Shown piece by piece: positions 32,501 through 46,028 of a stretch of 64,000 nt of DNA (position 1 is the first letter of the stretch; each line of letters begins with the position of its first letter). This DNA is from Zymoseptoria tritici IPO323. Its lineage: Eukaryota > Ascomycota > Dothideomycetes > Mycosphaerellales > Mycosphaerellaceae. The position numbers and the translations under genes are program-made. The notes beneath the pieces were generated by a model. The model was not told the DNA's origin. It did not search any database and saw only the letters and a list, made by a program, of their open reading frames with translations. Location of the stretch: contig NC_018198.1 in NCBI RefSeq assembly GCF_000219625.1, forward strand, positions 124,001 to 188,000, read 5' to 3'.

Positions 32501-35500
32501 AAATTTAGACAGATGGTGTTTGTAGAGAGGTGGAGCGTAAAGGGGTCCATGGTGTCAAGGCCTAGGCGTTTGCGGAGCACTGGAGTTCGAAAGTTCCTAG
32601 GCGAGGAAGGGAGTGGCATTGGATCAAGACTCAGCTCCGGTTGGAAAGAAGTCTTCTCGCTTGAGGTAGTATTCATCGTGCTCCGGTTGCTGCGCCCACA
32701 GCAGTGACGTTGGAGACGATGGCGGTCGTGCGTCGGCATGTTGTTTTTCCAGCGACAGGCAGTGGGTCGAAGGGCAATCCTCCGCCGACAGCTTTCCATG
32801 TCTTCGCAAAGGATCGTGAACAAAGAATTCTGAAGATTGTCCACAAATGAGCTGCTCCGGTGCGGTCCGTCTGGTCTTGTCGAGTGCACATGGGAGTCGC
32901 ATGGCTGGTACAGCCGCTGGAGTCGAGGCGTATGCGGCAGGCTATGCCCTTACGGTATTCCTAACTTTCTGCGCAAGGACTGACGTAGAAGAGTAGGGAG
33001 ACCCGAGCTCATAAAAGGGTCGATGAGACTGCCCATTCGAACTACTGTCGTTCTGCGAAACTTGAAGTTTGCCTTCCGGTTGTCTCCTTGCCAGACCGCG
33101 ATTTGGCGAATCAACACTGCAGTAGCAGCACTTGTTGCTGGAGAGTTAGGTCGTAAGCTTGGGCTTAAGGATTCCAGCGGTGTGTTTGCCGTCCTTTATC
33201 CGCTGGCGTCGATTAGTTTCTCGGTGAGAGGTTAAGAGCGGAGAGGTTGAGGCTGCGGCCCAAGGCGGTCGTGGTACGGCTATCGGGAGGCTCTGCGGTA
33301 GTCACGTGGAGGGCTCGGCAGTGGTGTCCTTCGTGGAGAGCTCGGCGGTGGTAGCTTTCATGGCGCAGCGGTGGCACGAGGAAGGCTTGTGCTGAAATTG
33401 GCGCGATCTGGCGGAGTCCTGAAGATGGAGCGCGTGGCGATGGTATGGCGTAAGATGTTTGGAGTGGCGCACAGGCGGGCATCGGACACCGATAACTAGT
33501 CACAGTCGCCATTGTCGATAGGATGAAAATGTGTTAGCCAATGCTTTTGCACAAAGACACGAAGGAAGGACTCACGAAAGGACTCACGAATCCACCGACG
33601 TTAGCCAGGGCACGAAGAGCATTGTCCATGTCCACGAGGATGTCAAGGTTAATGGCACGAGGTCCGAACCGCAGCGGAGGTGGGGACCTTGGCCTTCTTC
33701 TAAGCCCAGAGGAAGCGAGATCCTTCTTAAAGTCCTGACGAACGTGTGGCGCCAATTTGGAGAGAGCTGGGAGATTGCTCAGGTTCGTTGGCGACGGAGC
33801 TGCACAGCGCGAGTGGAGGCGAAGCGGCAGTCGACATCCCGTGCCAACCTTGCTCAGCGCCCCTGCGAAGCCAAACAGTCAGCGAGCGTCCTCCGCGGAA
33901 GAGCAACAGCGGGAGAGCAACCAAATAAAAGCGTACTCGCAGAAGGCAGCACGCCGCGAAAACGCCAAACACATAGGGTGCAGTTTGTGGAGCGGAGATC
34001 GTTGTCGCGTAGGGCAGGTCCGAGATCTTGCAGTCTGCGGAATCGAGCAGCAACATGTCAGAAAAGATTGAGAGCAGTAAAGAGGCGGCACATACTAGTT
34101 AAAGCCGCACTCGGATTCCTGTTAAAGGCATTCTTTAGCTCTTTCGACGACGATAACGAATCCTCCAGTTCAGCTTCGAGTCTTCATATCTCTTTAGGCG
34201 ACGAAGGGCTCCTATAAGCACGATTGGAACGCTACACTTTTCGACAGCGGTGCTTTGTACGTCCTCCCTAGAGTTAGGACGCAGTGACAACGCCGCATCT
34301 CCAGCTCTAAGAGGGAGTAGAGACAGTGATGGAGGTTGAAAAAATGCCGAGAGCGCAATCGGATCGTTCGCTTTGCGTCGCCGGCGAGGTTTCGAATGAC
34401 GCAGACTTTGTCGACGGAAAGAAGAGGTCAAAAGCAGGGCACCGAAATCGTCCGGCTTGGCGAGGCATGCAGTTGTCGCGAGTGAGTATCTTTAATAATC
34501 ACGCTCGTGACTTCGGTTCGCTTTGTGTCATGCGTGTCGGTTGCCGTGCAGCTGCAGTAGTCGATAGATGCTCACTAACAAGTCCTGCGTCGTTCGGATG
34601 ATTCGAGATATAAGCGCGATTCCATTTCAATGACCTTAAGGCCGAATAACTTCTCGCTAGTTCGGGCGGTAGCTAGTAACTTCGGTAACCAGTAACGTCG
34701 GTGCAGTAACTGGTCGTGACAACGATCACAGCAGTGAAGCTGTAGGTAGTTGCATCTAGCGTTCGTTCTATCCGATCCAGTGGCAGGTTTGGTGTGCGAC
34801 CGCGTTGGGGGTGCCGACGGTTCAGGAGCGCGTTGTTTCGTATTGTGGAAGTCGTAAACATCGCAACGAAGCGCCGAATATACCCATGACAATTGGAATG
34901 GTGCGCTCGTTCCTAAAGGAGGTGGTTGCGGCCATGGTAGGCGTAGGTGGGCGTCTGCCAGATTGTGGTTATCGGCACGGTAGTGTTCTTTTGTACACCC
35001 TTGCTGAAGCAGCAGTGAGCATTTAAGCTTGTGGTTGTGACTGTTATGAAATTGCAAGCCTGCTCGGATTGTGCTCGAGGGGTTTGAGTCGTTGGTATGC
35101 GGTACAGCAGAGGCAAGCGACGGTAGAAGATGCGCTAGCGTCAAAGACTCTAAGGTGAAGGTAATCTAGAGACGTGCGATATTCGTGTACGTTGCAGTCG
35201 TGAAGCGAACGGGCAAAAGTCGTGAGTGTTAACCGAGACTAGAAGCCGGTGAGTTAGGGTAGTCGTGAAGGTGGACGATGGAGCCTACCGGTATTGTTGC
35301 CAATGGTGCTTCTACGTTGCTGCGAATGCTAGCATCGATGTGTAAATGAGAGGCGTGCAGCGGGCGGAGTTGCGAGCGGAAATCGGCCGGCGCGTATTGG
35401 ATTTGATGTGCGAGGAGCGTCGAGGTCGTGAAAGTTGCCGTTTTAATGGAGCGACCGGTAAGGAAGCGAACGGTAGCTAGCGAAGAGCTCGGCGGCGTAA

Positions 35501-36989
35501 GATTGCGGGCGTGTAAGTAGTTGATCAATAATAGAGGATCGGCTTGTAAGAGTATTGGAGCTGGTGCGAAGGAGTTGGCGATGCCGAGACTCAGCAGAGA
35601 GCTCGTTTTGTTGCAATTGTCGTAGGATTAGAACGGAACTAGCATCGAACTGGCGGTCATTGTTAACGTCGAGGGCCGAGTGAGGCGTGCATTCGCGGGC
35701 GGTGGGTCCAGTGCGGTCGTTGGAACTGCAAACGTGGAGCGAGCTGTCTTGCGAAGTCGTTGGAGCGACTGGGTGGGTGTTGCAGCGGCTAGTGGAGATC
35801 CAGTAGACAGCGGAGATCTAGTGGACATTGGAGATCTAGTGCGGCGGATATCCAGTTGAGGGTGGAGCTCAGTTAATGGCGGATATCCGGTTGACGATAA
35901 AGCGAACGATGGTGAAAGCGAGCAATGCAGCCTGGGAGGAATATAAGCAAGTATGGTTGTGATGTGACATTGGCTCGATCCTCGGCGGTGGTGCGTGAGT
36001 TGGATGGCATGGTCTGAGTCCACTTTTTCAAATACCAGCAGTCACGGGATGGAATTCTGCGAAGTGACCTTTTTGGTCCGTGATCATCCGAGAACGTGTA
36101 CGTGTGGAGCCTCTCTAGAATCCGCCAGAGCGTCGTCATATTGAGAACTCCAGATTGAGGAACGGGCGATGATGCATGCCGGAGGAGATGGCGGGTCTCG
36201 AGCAAGGCGATGAAGTCATGATGGTCGATGTCAAAGGTCTTGATGATGACCGTGCAGGCTGTCGTACGAGTCTGGTCGTAGTTCGGTGTTTGGGCGGGAC
36301 CCGTAAAGGCTGCAATGGCTATGCTGACGCAGTGGTGCTCGTGCTCTTCTGACAATAGCGGACGGCAGTGAACGACGGGCCCGTGTCTTGAGGGCAAGGC
36401 ATCCATCACAGTGGCCGGCAGTGGAAGACCGTATGCTCTGCTGTATCCACGGACCTCTGTCACCAGACTTTTTATGCGCTCGTGCGGCTACCAGCTCGTG
36501 CGTAAGCTGCGCCTTGGCCGGGAGTGATTCGACGTGAAGCGCGAGGCGGCGGGGCACTCGTGATGGTTGTTGCGAGGCAAGAAGGCGCTGCTCGGATCAG
36601 AAGAGTGGTGTTGTTGTAGCCGCATGTGCTGTAGGAGAGGAGGGTTCCGTGGTTTGCGATCCTGGCGGTGGTTCGGGAGCCCCCATCGAGATCGATGGGA
36701 GCTTGCTGACTGCCCAACTTCATCTACAAATCCTCGGGTGTGGTTTGAGCCGAAGTGTCTTCTTCTTCCTGGTCGCTCACAAGGGACATGCTGTCGCTCT
36801 CTAGATCTAAAGCGTCGGAGACGGATGGTACACGGAAGCCGCGCTGAAGTGGAGCTGAAGCCGTAATGGTGGGGTTGGTGGGTTGCTAAGCAGAGGTTGG
36901 AACACGAGAGAAAACCAGAGAGACTCCTTTATGGACGTCTGTATTAAATGGAGGGTTAACAGTGTTACAAAAAGTCAAGATACGTGGGC
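32501..36989. other. Low-copy DNA with unassigned ORFs
   Basis: No RIP signature. Open frames include 33531-34217 plus (228 codons, Arg/Ser-rich), 34575-35144 minus (189) and 35873-36463 minus (196); each is overlapped by rivals on the other strand. On the minus strand at 33636-33671 the peptide RFGPRAINLDIL resembles the HPPK (folK) signature with one Asp replaced. I saw no other recognisable domain. The plus strand is G-rich here, which lengthens minus-strand frames. Confidence 0.4.
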
Positions 36990-37235
36990 ACATACGTTCA
37001 CCTTGGGTGACGCGCTCCCGTCGCCTAGCTTGATTACGTCACTAGAGACCAGCGTGAATGGCATGCCTGGTCTGAGACGTTTGCTGTTGACATAGGTACC
37101 GTGTATGCTGGAACGATCGGTGATGGTGATTTGACGCTCGCCGTGACTTTGCTTTGGTAATTAAGCCAGAGTCGTTGAATGCGGCGGCGGGAGAACGGAG
37201 GGCTGAGAACGAGGGCGTCTTCGAATGTAGTCGTT
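36990..37235 (-). pseudogene. FHA-domain relic
   Basis: Minus strand: DALVLSPPFSRR (about 37225-37190) in one frame, then in the next KQSHGERQITITDRSSIHGT, YVNSKRLRPGMPFTLVSSDV and IKLGDG down to about 37005. These are the FHA core signatures (S-R...H, I-D-SSIHGTYVN, L-GDVI-LG), which bind phosphothreonine in signalling proteins. A frame change between the two parts and no clear continuation make it a fragment. Fungal FHA proteins with this SSxHGTYVN form are common, so the parent cannot be named. Confidence 0.65.
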
Positions 37236-37239
37236 GCTG

Positions 37240-40200
37240 CTGCGGGCAGCTAGCGTCCAGCCTTAGGACAGTGGTAGTCGTGCAAAGGCCGGTGAGCCAG
37301 ACTGCGGATAAGGCGAGAGCGGTAGGCTAACTGCTTTCTCTGCTGCATGTCAGAAGTCGAATTCAGGGATGGGGTAGCAGCGAGCTTTTGCGAAAACATA
37401 TAAGGACATGCTGGCTTGGACCTTGGACAGAAGGGCCATTGTCCTGGTGGTATGCTGCATGCGACGTGGAGTAGCAGGGAGGATATGACAGCAAGTACAA
37501 TTCTGTCGTGATGCCACCCTGCTCTTCGTTTCGTCGTTGGTGAGGCTGGAGGAGGTAGTTGAGACGAAGCTGGCGTAGTAGGCGTTCGTGCGAGACCTCT
37601 GAACGGGATCGAGAACGGGAGCGAGGATGGGCGGCTTCTGAAGAGAGTGGTCAGCATAATTCAATTAAGGCTGATCTAAGCCATTGTAAGAAGCTTACCT
37701 GAGGGGGATGGAGCGGAGCAAGTGCTGGGTCGTATCGATACGCACTGCGCTGTCGAAAGCGTATCCCGGCTGGATCGTGCGAAGCTGAAGGTTTGAAGAT
37801 TTGAAGGTCGGAAGGTCGGAAAGTCGGAAGGTCGGAAAGTCGGAAGGTCGGAAAGCCTGAATTGCCATTTCTGGGGCTCGAAGCAATCCGGTCAGGTGAG
37901 GCTATGCATCTCGATATGATCCAGTCCTGTGAATGGCGGGCCGATGCTGACTGCTGCTGTGTCAAGGGGGTGATGTCTCCAGATGGTGTGATGAGTCCAG
38001 AGTGCGGTCCGGAGTCCAGTGTCCAGAGTCCAACTTCCGAATTTCACCAAACAACAACCTCTAAGAGGCGAGGAGATTTCTTGCTGCTCGGGGAGCTGCA
38101 TGGGTAAGGAAGCGTGGGCTCTGTCGTCCGAAGGTGAGGTGGTCGCGCGAGAGTAAGGTGGTCGTCCGAAGGTTCTATCGAGGTCGTCGACATGTATGGA
38201 GTGCCGGCGGAATTGAAGGCGAGAGTGGGCAGAGCAGACTTTCTCGAAGCTGGTATGATAGCCAAAGACGCTTCCGCGCAAGAGAGGACTAGTGTGGCTG
38301 ACGAACGATGGCGGCGGCAATAGTTGTGCTGCAGAGGTCCAGCGGAGGTACGCAGAAGTTGACTAGAGTGCGAGGAGTAGTGAGGGCGAGGTCGAGCGAA
38401 GTCGTGGAGGTCGAGCTATGCCATACCGTGGAAGTAAGGCCATGCCGGTTGAGAGGTTGAGCCACGCCGTGCTGTGATGTGGAGGTCGAGCACCGCTGCG
38501 GAGGGAAGTGATGCTACACAGTGGAGCGACACTGCGGAGTGGACGTCGTGATCCAGATTCGGCGAGCTTGGCGGTGTTCATCCGAGATCTAGAGGGCAAG
38601 CTGTGGTGTATAGGTAGTCGAGTTGTTCTTGCTCTTGCTTTGTGTCTGCGGCTGACGTTGTAGTGGTGACTCTTGCTAAGACCTAAGCTCTTCCTCCAGT
38701 GGAGATGAGAGCACGCATCCTGCCGTGCTTGTTCACTAGGTTCCAAATGCTGGGAAAGTCGAGTGGTGATGTTGAGATCGAGTGGGCTCGGTCTGGTCGA
38801 GTGATGCAGCGGAAGTCGATTGGTGTAAGTAGAGGTCGATCGGTGCTGCGGAAATCGAATGGAGGTCGAGTGATTGTGCGGAATGGTAATGGAGTGATCG
38901 AGAGATGTTGTAGTCGTCGTCAGTGAGAGCGTCTGGAGCGTCTGGAGTCTCTGATTAGCCCAAGTACGATCAAATGATGCCGGCGGTACTTCTAATGGAC
39001 CAAGTCCAGAACTCCGGGAATGCGCGCGCTGGTGGATATCGGAATGGCGTGTGTCGAATTGGCGAGTGTGTCGAATTGGCGAGTGTGTCGAATTGGCGAA
39101 TCCGGTGAACGAGTTTCTCAGCGACCACAACTTCAGAGCACAAGCTAACGGTCCTCCGCCTGACCGTTATAGCTCGCATGAAGGACGTCTTCCAGTTCGG
39201 AGAACTGTCTGATGGGAAACGGCCGGGCTTCACCAGACGACAACCTCCCGGGATATGTACCCATGAGCACAAAGTAGGCGAGGAGATGTCTTGCTGTTCA
39301 AAGAACAACATGGTAGGAAGCGTGGGCTTTGTCGTCCGAACAGGTGGTGCGGTGGTGGTCGTGCGGAGTGTTACGGCGAGCTGCAGAAGTTCGTTCGGAA
39401 TTGATTAGAAGGCGCGTCGTCACAACGGAAGTTGCTTCCAAGACGCGTAGTAGAACTAAGGTTTTGAAAGAGCTCCGGGCCGTCCCGCCGCGAATGTCAT
39501 TTTCGGCATGGGTCCCGGGACTCCGGGAGCCGTCTCGCCTCGTGAAGTGTGTGTGCCGCCGTCGCTTTATCATTGACTGCTCCCAAGCCCCTCGAAGTCG
39601 CTGAAGATGGATAGAGAACTAAGTAGATCGCTGAAGCGACTGCAGCGGAATGCTCAACAAATCCATCATCCGCCGAACTTCCGGATGGGCTCCCTTCGCC
39701 TTGACGGAAGGCAGTCTGCTTCCCAGGTTCAGATACAGCATCGCGGCTAATCGTTCTGGTGTGTCACAGGTCCGCCTTGCCCAAAGCTCGACTGAAATAC
39801 TTTCATGTCGCTCCTCCGCCTGCTAGTGGAGCAAGCTTGCCCGAAGAACCCTTGCCCATCAAGAGTCTGGAGTCTGGAGCCTCCCTGCGCAGTCGATTGC
39901 AGTCTTTGCAGAGCGGGGCGCAGGCTGGATGACAACGTATAGAACTGCGCACGTGCCGAAACAATGCATCGTGGATCATGATTGAGCCGCGCCGGCTCTC
40001 TGGGCAAAAACCCATGCAGCACCATAATAAGACCCTCATGTCGCTGCAGTTGCATCGAATTCGTTGCATAACTCAAACGCTCACAACAAAATCTCGAGGC
40101 GCAGAGACTTGGACTTGTTCGATGGGAATTATGTGAGAACTTTGTCGCTCGATATAAACCGCAGCTAACTCCATCCAAAGTGTCTCGTCTCCAGTACAGA

Positions 40201-43200
40201 GGGCGGCTTTGGATCCATGGAGCCATTCGGTCTGGAATTTGGAGACGCTTGAGGAGGTCTCCTAGTCTTGGTCGCAGTATTAGGAAGCAGATCTACGCAG
40301 GCACTTGTCCGGAGGCGGTAGCACCTCTGCGGTGTAGGCACACTGTTCGGAGACGACATGTCTGGTCGATAGATAAGCCGTACTGTTAAGAGTTTATCCC
40401 ACACCGGGGTTGGAGGACATTTCGCGTCACCGGAAGACAAGTTAGCGCACGTCAGGATCCAGCAAATGCGCGATGTAATAATAGTTAAGGGTGAAGTAAC
40501 GTCCTTACGGTTGTGAAACTATCCTAGTAATCAAAGCGACCGCGCATCGCTCGTAAGGACTCCTTATTGGATTCTCCAAATAAGCAAGAGGGTGTTTACG
40601 TTCAGACGTACTCCGACTTCTAACAGCACCGACGTCCTGTCTCCCACTCCGGCTCTACTGTACCCGCGCGGCCGCACCGACGAAGAAGCTATTAAATAGA
40701 ATGAGTATCCGTTTCGATGAGTGCTTTGTGATCCGGCTGATGCTTGAGCTAACGAAAAGTCGCCAGGATGGGTCTGTCCAGGTTAAGACTGCGGAGGATG
40801 CGGAAGATGCGAGTACTGCGAATCTGGCGGACAGACTGTAGTGGACTAAAGAGCAGCTCGTGGATCGCATTCGAGCTGATTGCATTGACCGTAAGCCCTT
40901 GCGAGATGCACCTTCAAGTCGTCGCTCGCATGCCTCAACCTTGCAATCTTATTCCTTGCAGCATCCCTCTCACGGTATACTGCGAGCGGCAGCTTTGAGA
41001 CCAATGTCTGTTCTCTGCGGCTTTTGAACTTGTGCAGTAGGTAGAAAGAGCCAGCAGCTTCCTTGTGAGTCCGCCTGTCTCTATGTTTGGTAGCATTCCA
41101 GCTAATTGTCCCGCTCTCGCATGCAAATCCATCCCTTCCCTTCGCTTACAGATTCGGCAAGGAGGCGCTGGCGGAGGAGTTGAGAACTAGTCGTATGTAA
41201 TGCTCGAGAGTACCGGCGGGCGGAAGAGAGATTAGGGCCGAGAGTGTTTGTTTTTGTCAGATTTGCTTTGCCAATGTGGTAAAATCTATAATGTCGGGCC
41301 TGATAGGATTTGGACCGGAGTCCTTCGATCGGGCATGTCGATTAGGCACGCATGTTCGTTGCCCAAGCTATGAACGCCGTACTTGACACCCTCCCAAATC
41401 TGCCCGCAAGAGATTACCGAGCTGGCAAAGAGGACATTGTGCGGCGCTTGTTTCAGGTCCTTGATCTTTGTAAGAGAGACACGGTCGATGCGGAGACTGA
41501 GGCTAGGAGCGAGGGCGAAGACTATCTTTCCCATTGAATCCTTCAAGAGCGTTGACGACGGAAAGGAAGAAGAAAAGAAAAGAAGAGAAGCAAAGAAAAG
41601 AAAAGAAAAGTCCTTACCGCTTCGTCCGTGGCAGATATTACGATAACGTTCAACTCGATCGCAATTCGTAAAGAAGAAGGACCATGTTAAGCTTCCAGTA
41701 TCTTGCATTAAAGCAGGCTTCCGAGCGAGGACATGGATCTTCAAGATGGCGACAGAGCGGATGGATGTACGGTTTTGCAGACGCCGGCGGGAATTCAACG
41801 GCAACAGCGGGTTCCAGCCAGGTCAGGGCATTCGCCTTAGCTATGACCTACCGCAGTATCGCTGCCGCGCGGAATTCGGAGCCGTTAAGCTGGACTGGAA
41901 GAAGAAGATCTCATTCGGGTCTGTTCGCTTGGCTCGACCGTGCTGGAGCCGGAGCTGCAGCGTGGAATGGATTGGGAGGATCAAAATCACCAGCGCTGAT
42001 GTGTGCCCTCAGAACTGCAGCACCCTGCCATCCTTTGCGACTCACAGAATGTTCTCCTGCCCTTCGACTCGCTCTTCAAAGCTTGCGAATCGCTTGTATA
42101 CCCCTCCCTTCTTCCTGTGGACTCTCCGTCTCGGGTCGGAGGTGATAATGCGGATGCAGTGCTCGGATTCCGTTCGGGTCGTCTCAAAGTTTCTTCTTCT
42201 CGGCGTCGATATGTTCGGAGTTTCGTGACGATGTAGTTGACGTTTGCGGTGATTCGCTTGTGGGCAAATTCGGTCGATTTCCTGTCGTGTCCTTGATGGT
42301 TGTTGAGTCGAGAGGGGAATCCCGCAGAACAACGTCGCCGAAGGAATGATGGCATGATCATCTTCAAGCCCCCGAGCCCAACACGGCAACTGAGCTGGTC
42401 CGAAGCAGGTTAAAGACAAGGAATCATGGTGTCCATGCAGTATAGGGATACCTCTCATCAGCATGATCCGCGAGCGGTTCCCTGACTGCATAATTGCCAC
42501 CTCCATAGACTCCGACATTGCCATCGATGTCTGAAGTCACCCTTTCGCAGCCAGCTCGCCTCTAGCAGGTGCTCCAACGCCGACGTGGACGTGAAGGTGG
42601 GTGATGTGGTCGATCGGTCAGTCGTTGTGTATGCTGTCGTTGTGTGGGCGGTGAGCCTGCTGTTGTATCTGTATCTGCATGTTGTTGATAAGTCGAAGAA
42701 GGTAGCCGCTGAGGACTGATGGTCGGTCGGTACCGTGTCTTTGGTGTGTGCGCTAGTGGTCGGACGCATGCACACTCGTTTGAGGTGCCAGTTCAGATTG
42801 GTCGAGGCGGTCATGTCATATCGTTTGCTCTTTGTCCTGCTTCGAGTTTGACGGTCAAAGGGTGCTCGGTGACGGCATTTTGTGCGGCGGTGGATCGAAT
42901 ACAGCGAGGTATTCCGTGCGTGATGTGAATCTCTCCCAGAGGCCAGTCCATAGCAGTTGTTGTAACTTTGATCGAATCAGTTCATTCTTCACCAGCACGG
43001 TCTGTCTTACGGACAGTGGCCTGCATATAACAAGCAGGAGTGAGAAGACGCCGAAGTCGAAAACTTTCGGCACAAGGCAGATGGCGCGGAGTGGAACTGT
43101 TCGAAACCAATCGAGGAACTCAATCGAGTTTACATGTTGATCCTGACCACATCGTCATCAAGCTCCTTCTGCATCTGATGACGCGACCAGAAGCACAACC

Positions 43201-45557
43201 TTTCTACATCTGCAGCCAAGTCGGAAGTGTCTGAATGGTCGGCACCGCATGAGGTGCGGACAGCGGACCACAAGGGGATGACTTTGGTAGCATCAGACCG
43301 AGACTGCTCATATCATACAAAGGCATGGCACTGGAGGCAGCCAGCCAGCGCATCTTCCACCTTGTTCTTGTCGTCCTGGCCGCCCGTCTTCTTCGTTTCC
43401 TTCGCTTTCATCGTCACCTCGTCAGATGCAATACTCGGCGCGAGGAGGTCGACAGTGCTGGTATTCGTGGTGCTGTTGGTGTCGCTCATGTGTCGCCGTT
43501 GCCGTGATGAAGGAAATCATATCTTCTTCTCAATGGCCCCCACACCAACCTCATCGGCGCCATCATCCTCCCATCACTATACGGACTTCCTCGCAGACGA
43601 TCTCTTGGACGCTGGTGGTCTCTCGGCTGCCGCGCAGGCTGATGAGGAGGTGAGGAGGACGTCGTCGCGGCGAAGCGAGCGGTGGAGTGTGCCTATCGGG
43701 CCAGAAGCCGAGGGTGATGAAGGTGCCGCCAGCCGCGCCGCTGAGGAAGTCGATGGTGGTGATGATGAGCAATAAGTCGAAGAGCCGGTCGATGAGATGA
43801 TTGCGAAGTCGTACCATGGTCGTCGTGCCGCATGGCACGGCCTGATGTGAACGTCTTTCGCCGTATTTCAGAAGTCGAGATCCAGCAGTCGCGGTGCCTG
43901 CACATCCCAGCATGAGTTCAGGCTTTCGGGGGTTGATCTCAGCACCTCAGTTTTTTGACGCCTCAGGTTGGCACGGCTCAGTCGGTCCTGGTCGAAACAC
44001 CAACTCAACAGGAATACCCATACTGGACGACAGCAGCAACGGCATCCAGTCGCCCTTTCAGCAGCACATCTATGTCTCATCATAGCATGCAATCAACTTC
44101 AGTCGCATGCTCTCCTCGTCACAATCGGATCGTCGCGGGTTTCACGGTAAAACAAGCGGCCGCGGGCGTTGTCGGGGGCGGCGTGGAACAGCAAGGTCGA
44201 CTGCCTCTTTAATGACCAGCTGAGGAGATTCTTCTCGACTATTCACAGTCCACTTCACGCACTTGCTTTAGCCATTCCTACGATGAACGATCTCTTCCAA
44301 TCTCACCATCTCGATCCTTCTCCGGCGCCTGTGACAACTCTGTCCTCAAACACGACACCACGACGGCGTATCCGTTATTGATTCCAGTTCGTTCCTAATA
44401 AATGCTCGAGAAATTCTGCAACGGAGAACACCGCAGGACTGAACCGTTCACATCCCTCCTTGCACTCTCCCTCGTCGACAAGCTATCAAATGCGCACGCC
44501 GGCCGGCACGCTACGCCGGTGACATCGGAGATGCCCAGCGTGGCGACAACGTCCTTGCAGTGGACTGTACCTGCTTCCAAGTCGGTCTGCACATTCGGTG
44601 CAGTGCATGCTCGTAAGTACTTACAGTACGAAATGTAAATCAAAAATGCTTCGCTATGCCCTCCTCGTGCTGCTTCGCATAGGATGAGGCACAGAATGCG
44701 TTGATCTCTCTTCGCAATTTGCCGGCAACCGCTTCCGCGCGCGTGCGGGAGTTTGCCCTCGCAGAGGGACCGAATGCATTGCCACCTTCAAGGTATTTCT
44801 CCTTGGTGCGCAGACTTACTAGTCGAACAACGCTGTCGATGGAAATCTTGTTTTAAGAGAGAGCTTGCCTCTGCTTCGCGACGTGTCCAATTCTCTGCGT
44901 GTCGTGGCTGAAGTCGGAGTTCGTGTAAGTATTTCGCAAGTCGTGCGCTTCTCTGCCGCTGCTCACACATTTCAACAGTACTAATAGATGTTTTTTTTCC
45001 GTCTAAACAATATCCTATCTCGATTGTGTGCCGTAGACTCTGTGTACGCGAGTCTTGAGTCCACCTCCTATTCAAAGCCGACAGAGGGGTTGAGACGTCA
45101 AGCTCGACTTTGGACTGGGAGGTGCTGTGCTGTACGTCCATACCTTCTTCATGATTGTCAATTCCGATCACCTCCCCGCCATCAATACTACACCACCTTT
45201 CCAGCTCCACTCTCTGAGCGATAGATCTTCGGATAATAGTACCTCGACTTTACCCTGTACGGCATTGTGCTCGAGGGATCGACAACTACCAGAGTCACAC
45301 GCAGAACACGACCGAGACGAAAGGAACAGTCGGCATACCATCTTCGTTACCGCCTCCATTTACGCAGTTGATACCTCCGAGAACTCGATGCGCATACAAC
45401 GACCTGCTCGCGAACCATTGTGCCGTCTTCCCAGCAACGACATCATATTCACAGCTGCTTCTCCGCCGACCCCGATACATACTTGTCTAGACACCAACGC
45501 TTTGCTTAATACCGTCCAGCGAGCGGCCAGACTCGCAGCCAAGCACCTGCAAAAGCC
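37240..45557. other. Low-copy DNA with local duplications, no gene assigned
   Basis: Open frames up to 255 codons (38363-39130 minus) but no recognised domain. An 8-bp tandem (gaaggtcg/gaaagtcg) runs about 37793-37856 and a 19-bp tandem (gtgtgtcgaattggcgag) about 39049-39101. A diverged pair lies at 38041-38145 and 39228-39360. A purine-only run is at 41570-41610. A plus frame at 43227-43775 has two hydrophobic segments (VFFVSFAFIV; VLVFVVLLVSLMC) and an acidic tail, possibly a membrane protein. A helical plus-strand piece (SIRFDECFVIRLMLELTKSR) lies near 40700-40760. None is strong enough for its own entry. Confidence 0.4.
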
Positions 45558-46028
45558 TTGCCAATGCCCAAGACCAACACCAACAGGCCCCTACCCAAGC
45601 CTAGAGTGTACGCCGACGTCCCGAAGACGAATCCAACAGCCTCCAAGATCACGAAGAAATCTGCGCCCAAGAAATCGCAGCGCAAAGGTGCGACTCAGAG
45701 AATGTCGTCTCTAATCGAGTCACCGCCAGCACTCACCCAGCCGATGAGACAGACTCAGCGCAAGGGGATCGTGGGCTCGGATGTTAAATCACAGGAGCTT
45801 CCGCCACCGCCGCCGCGGAAGAGGAGGACTATCGAGCAGCCGGATGGTGACGAAATCTTTGTTGCGACTCAGAGAATGTCGTCTCCAATCGAGTCACCGC
45901 CAGCACTCACCCAGCCGATGAGACAGACTCAGCGCAAGGAAATCGTGGGCTCGCCACCGCCGCCGCGGAAGAGGAGGACTATCGAGCAGCCGGATGGTGA
46001 CGAAATCTTTGTCACCCATCGCCGTTGA
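45558..46028 (+). CDS. Disordered basic protein with internal duplication (156 aa ORF)
   Basis: An open frame beginning MPMPKTNTNRPLPK. It is Lys/Pro/Ser-rich and contains two copies of a unit running from ATQRMSS to GDEIFV (45690-45863 and 45864-46013). The second copy lacks an internal 24 bp. Each unit has PPPPRKRRTIEQPDGDE, where PRKRR looks like a nuclear localisation signal. No enzyme domain. Frames upstream (from about 45127) and downstream (an open stretch through GVKSTRRIKSIIESRQKNKH to about 46150) suggest a larger spliced gene. The near identity of the two units implies a recent duplication or selection on the protein. Function unknown. Confidence 0.4.
   Translation: MPMPKTNTNRPLPKPRVYADVPKTNPTASKITKKSAPKKSQRKGATQRMSSLIESPPALTQPMRQTQRKGIVGSDVKSQELPPPPPRKRRTIEQPDGDEIFVATQRMSSPIESPPALTQPMRQTQRKEIVGSPPPPRKRRTIEQPDGDEIFVTHRR

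Noticed and set aside
37793..37856. Telomere-like repeat (gaaggtcgg)n
   Set aside because: The unit differs from TTAGGG and is a short internal tandem array.
43227..43775. Possible two-helix membrane protein
   Set aside because: Open frame of 182 codons with hydrophobic runs, but a comparable minus-strand frame overlaps it and no conserved motif was seen. Kept only as a note in the gap entry.
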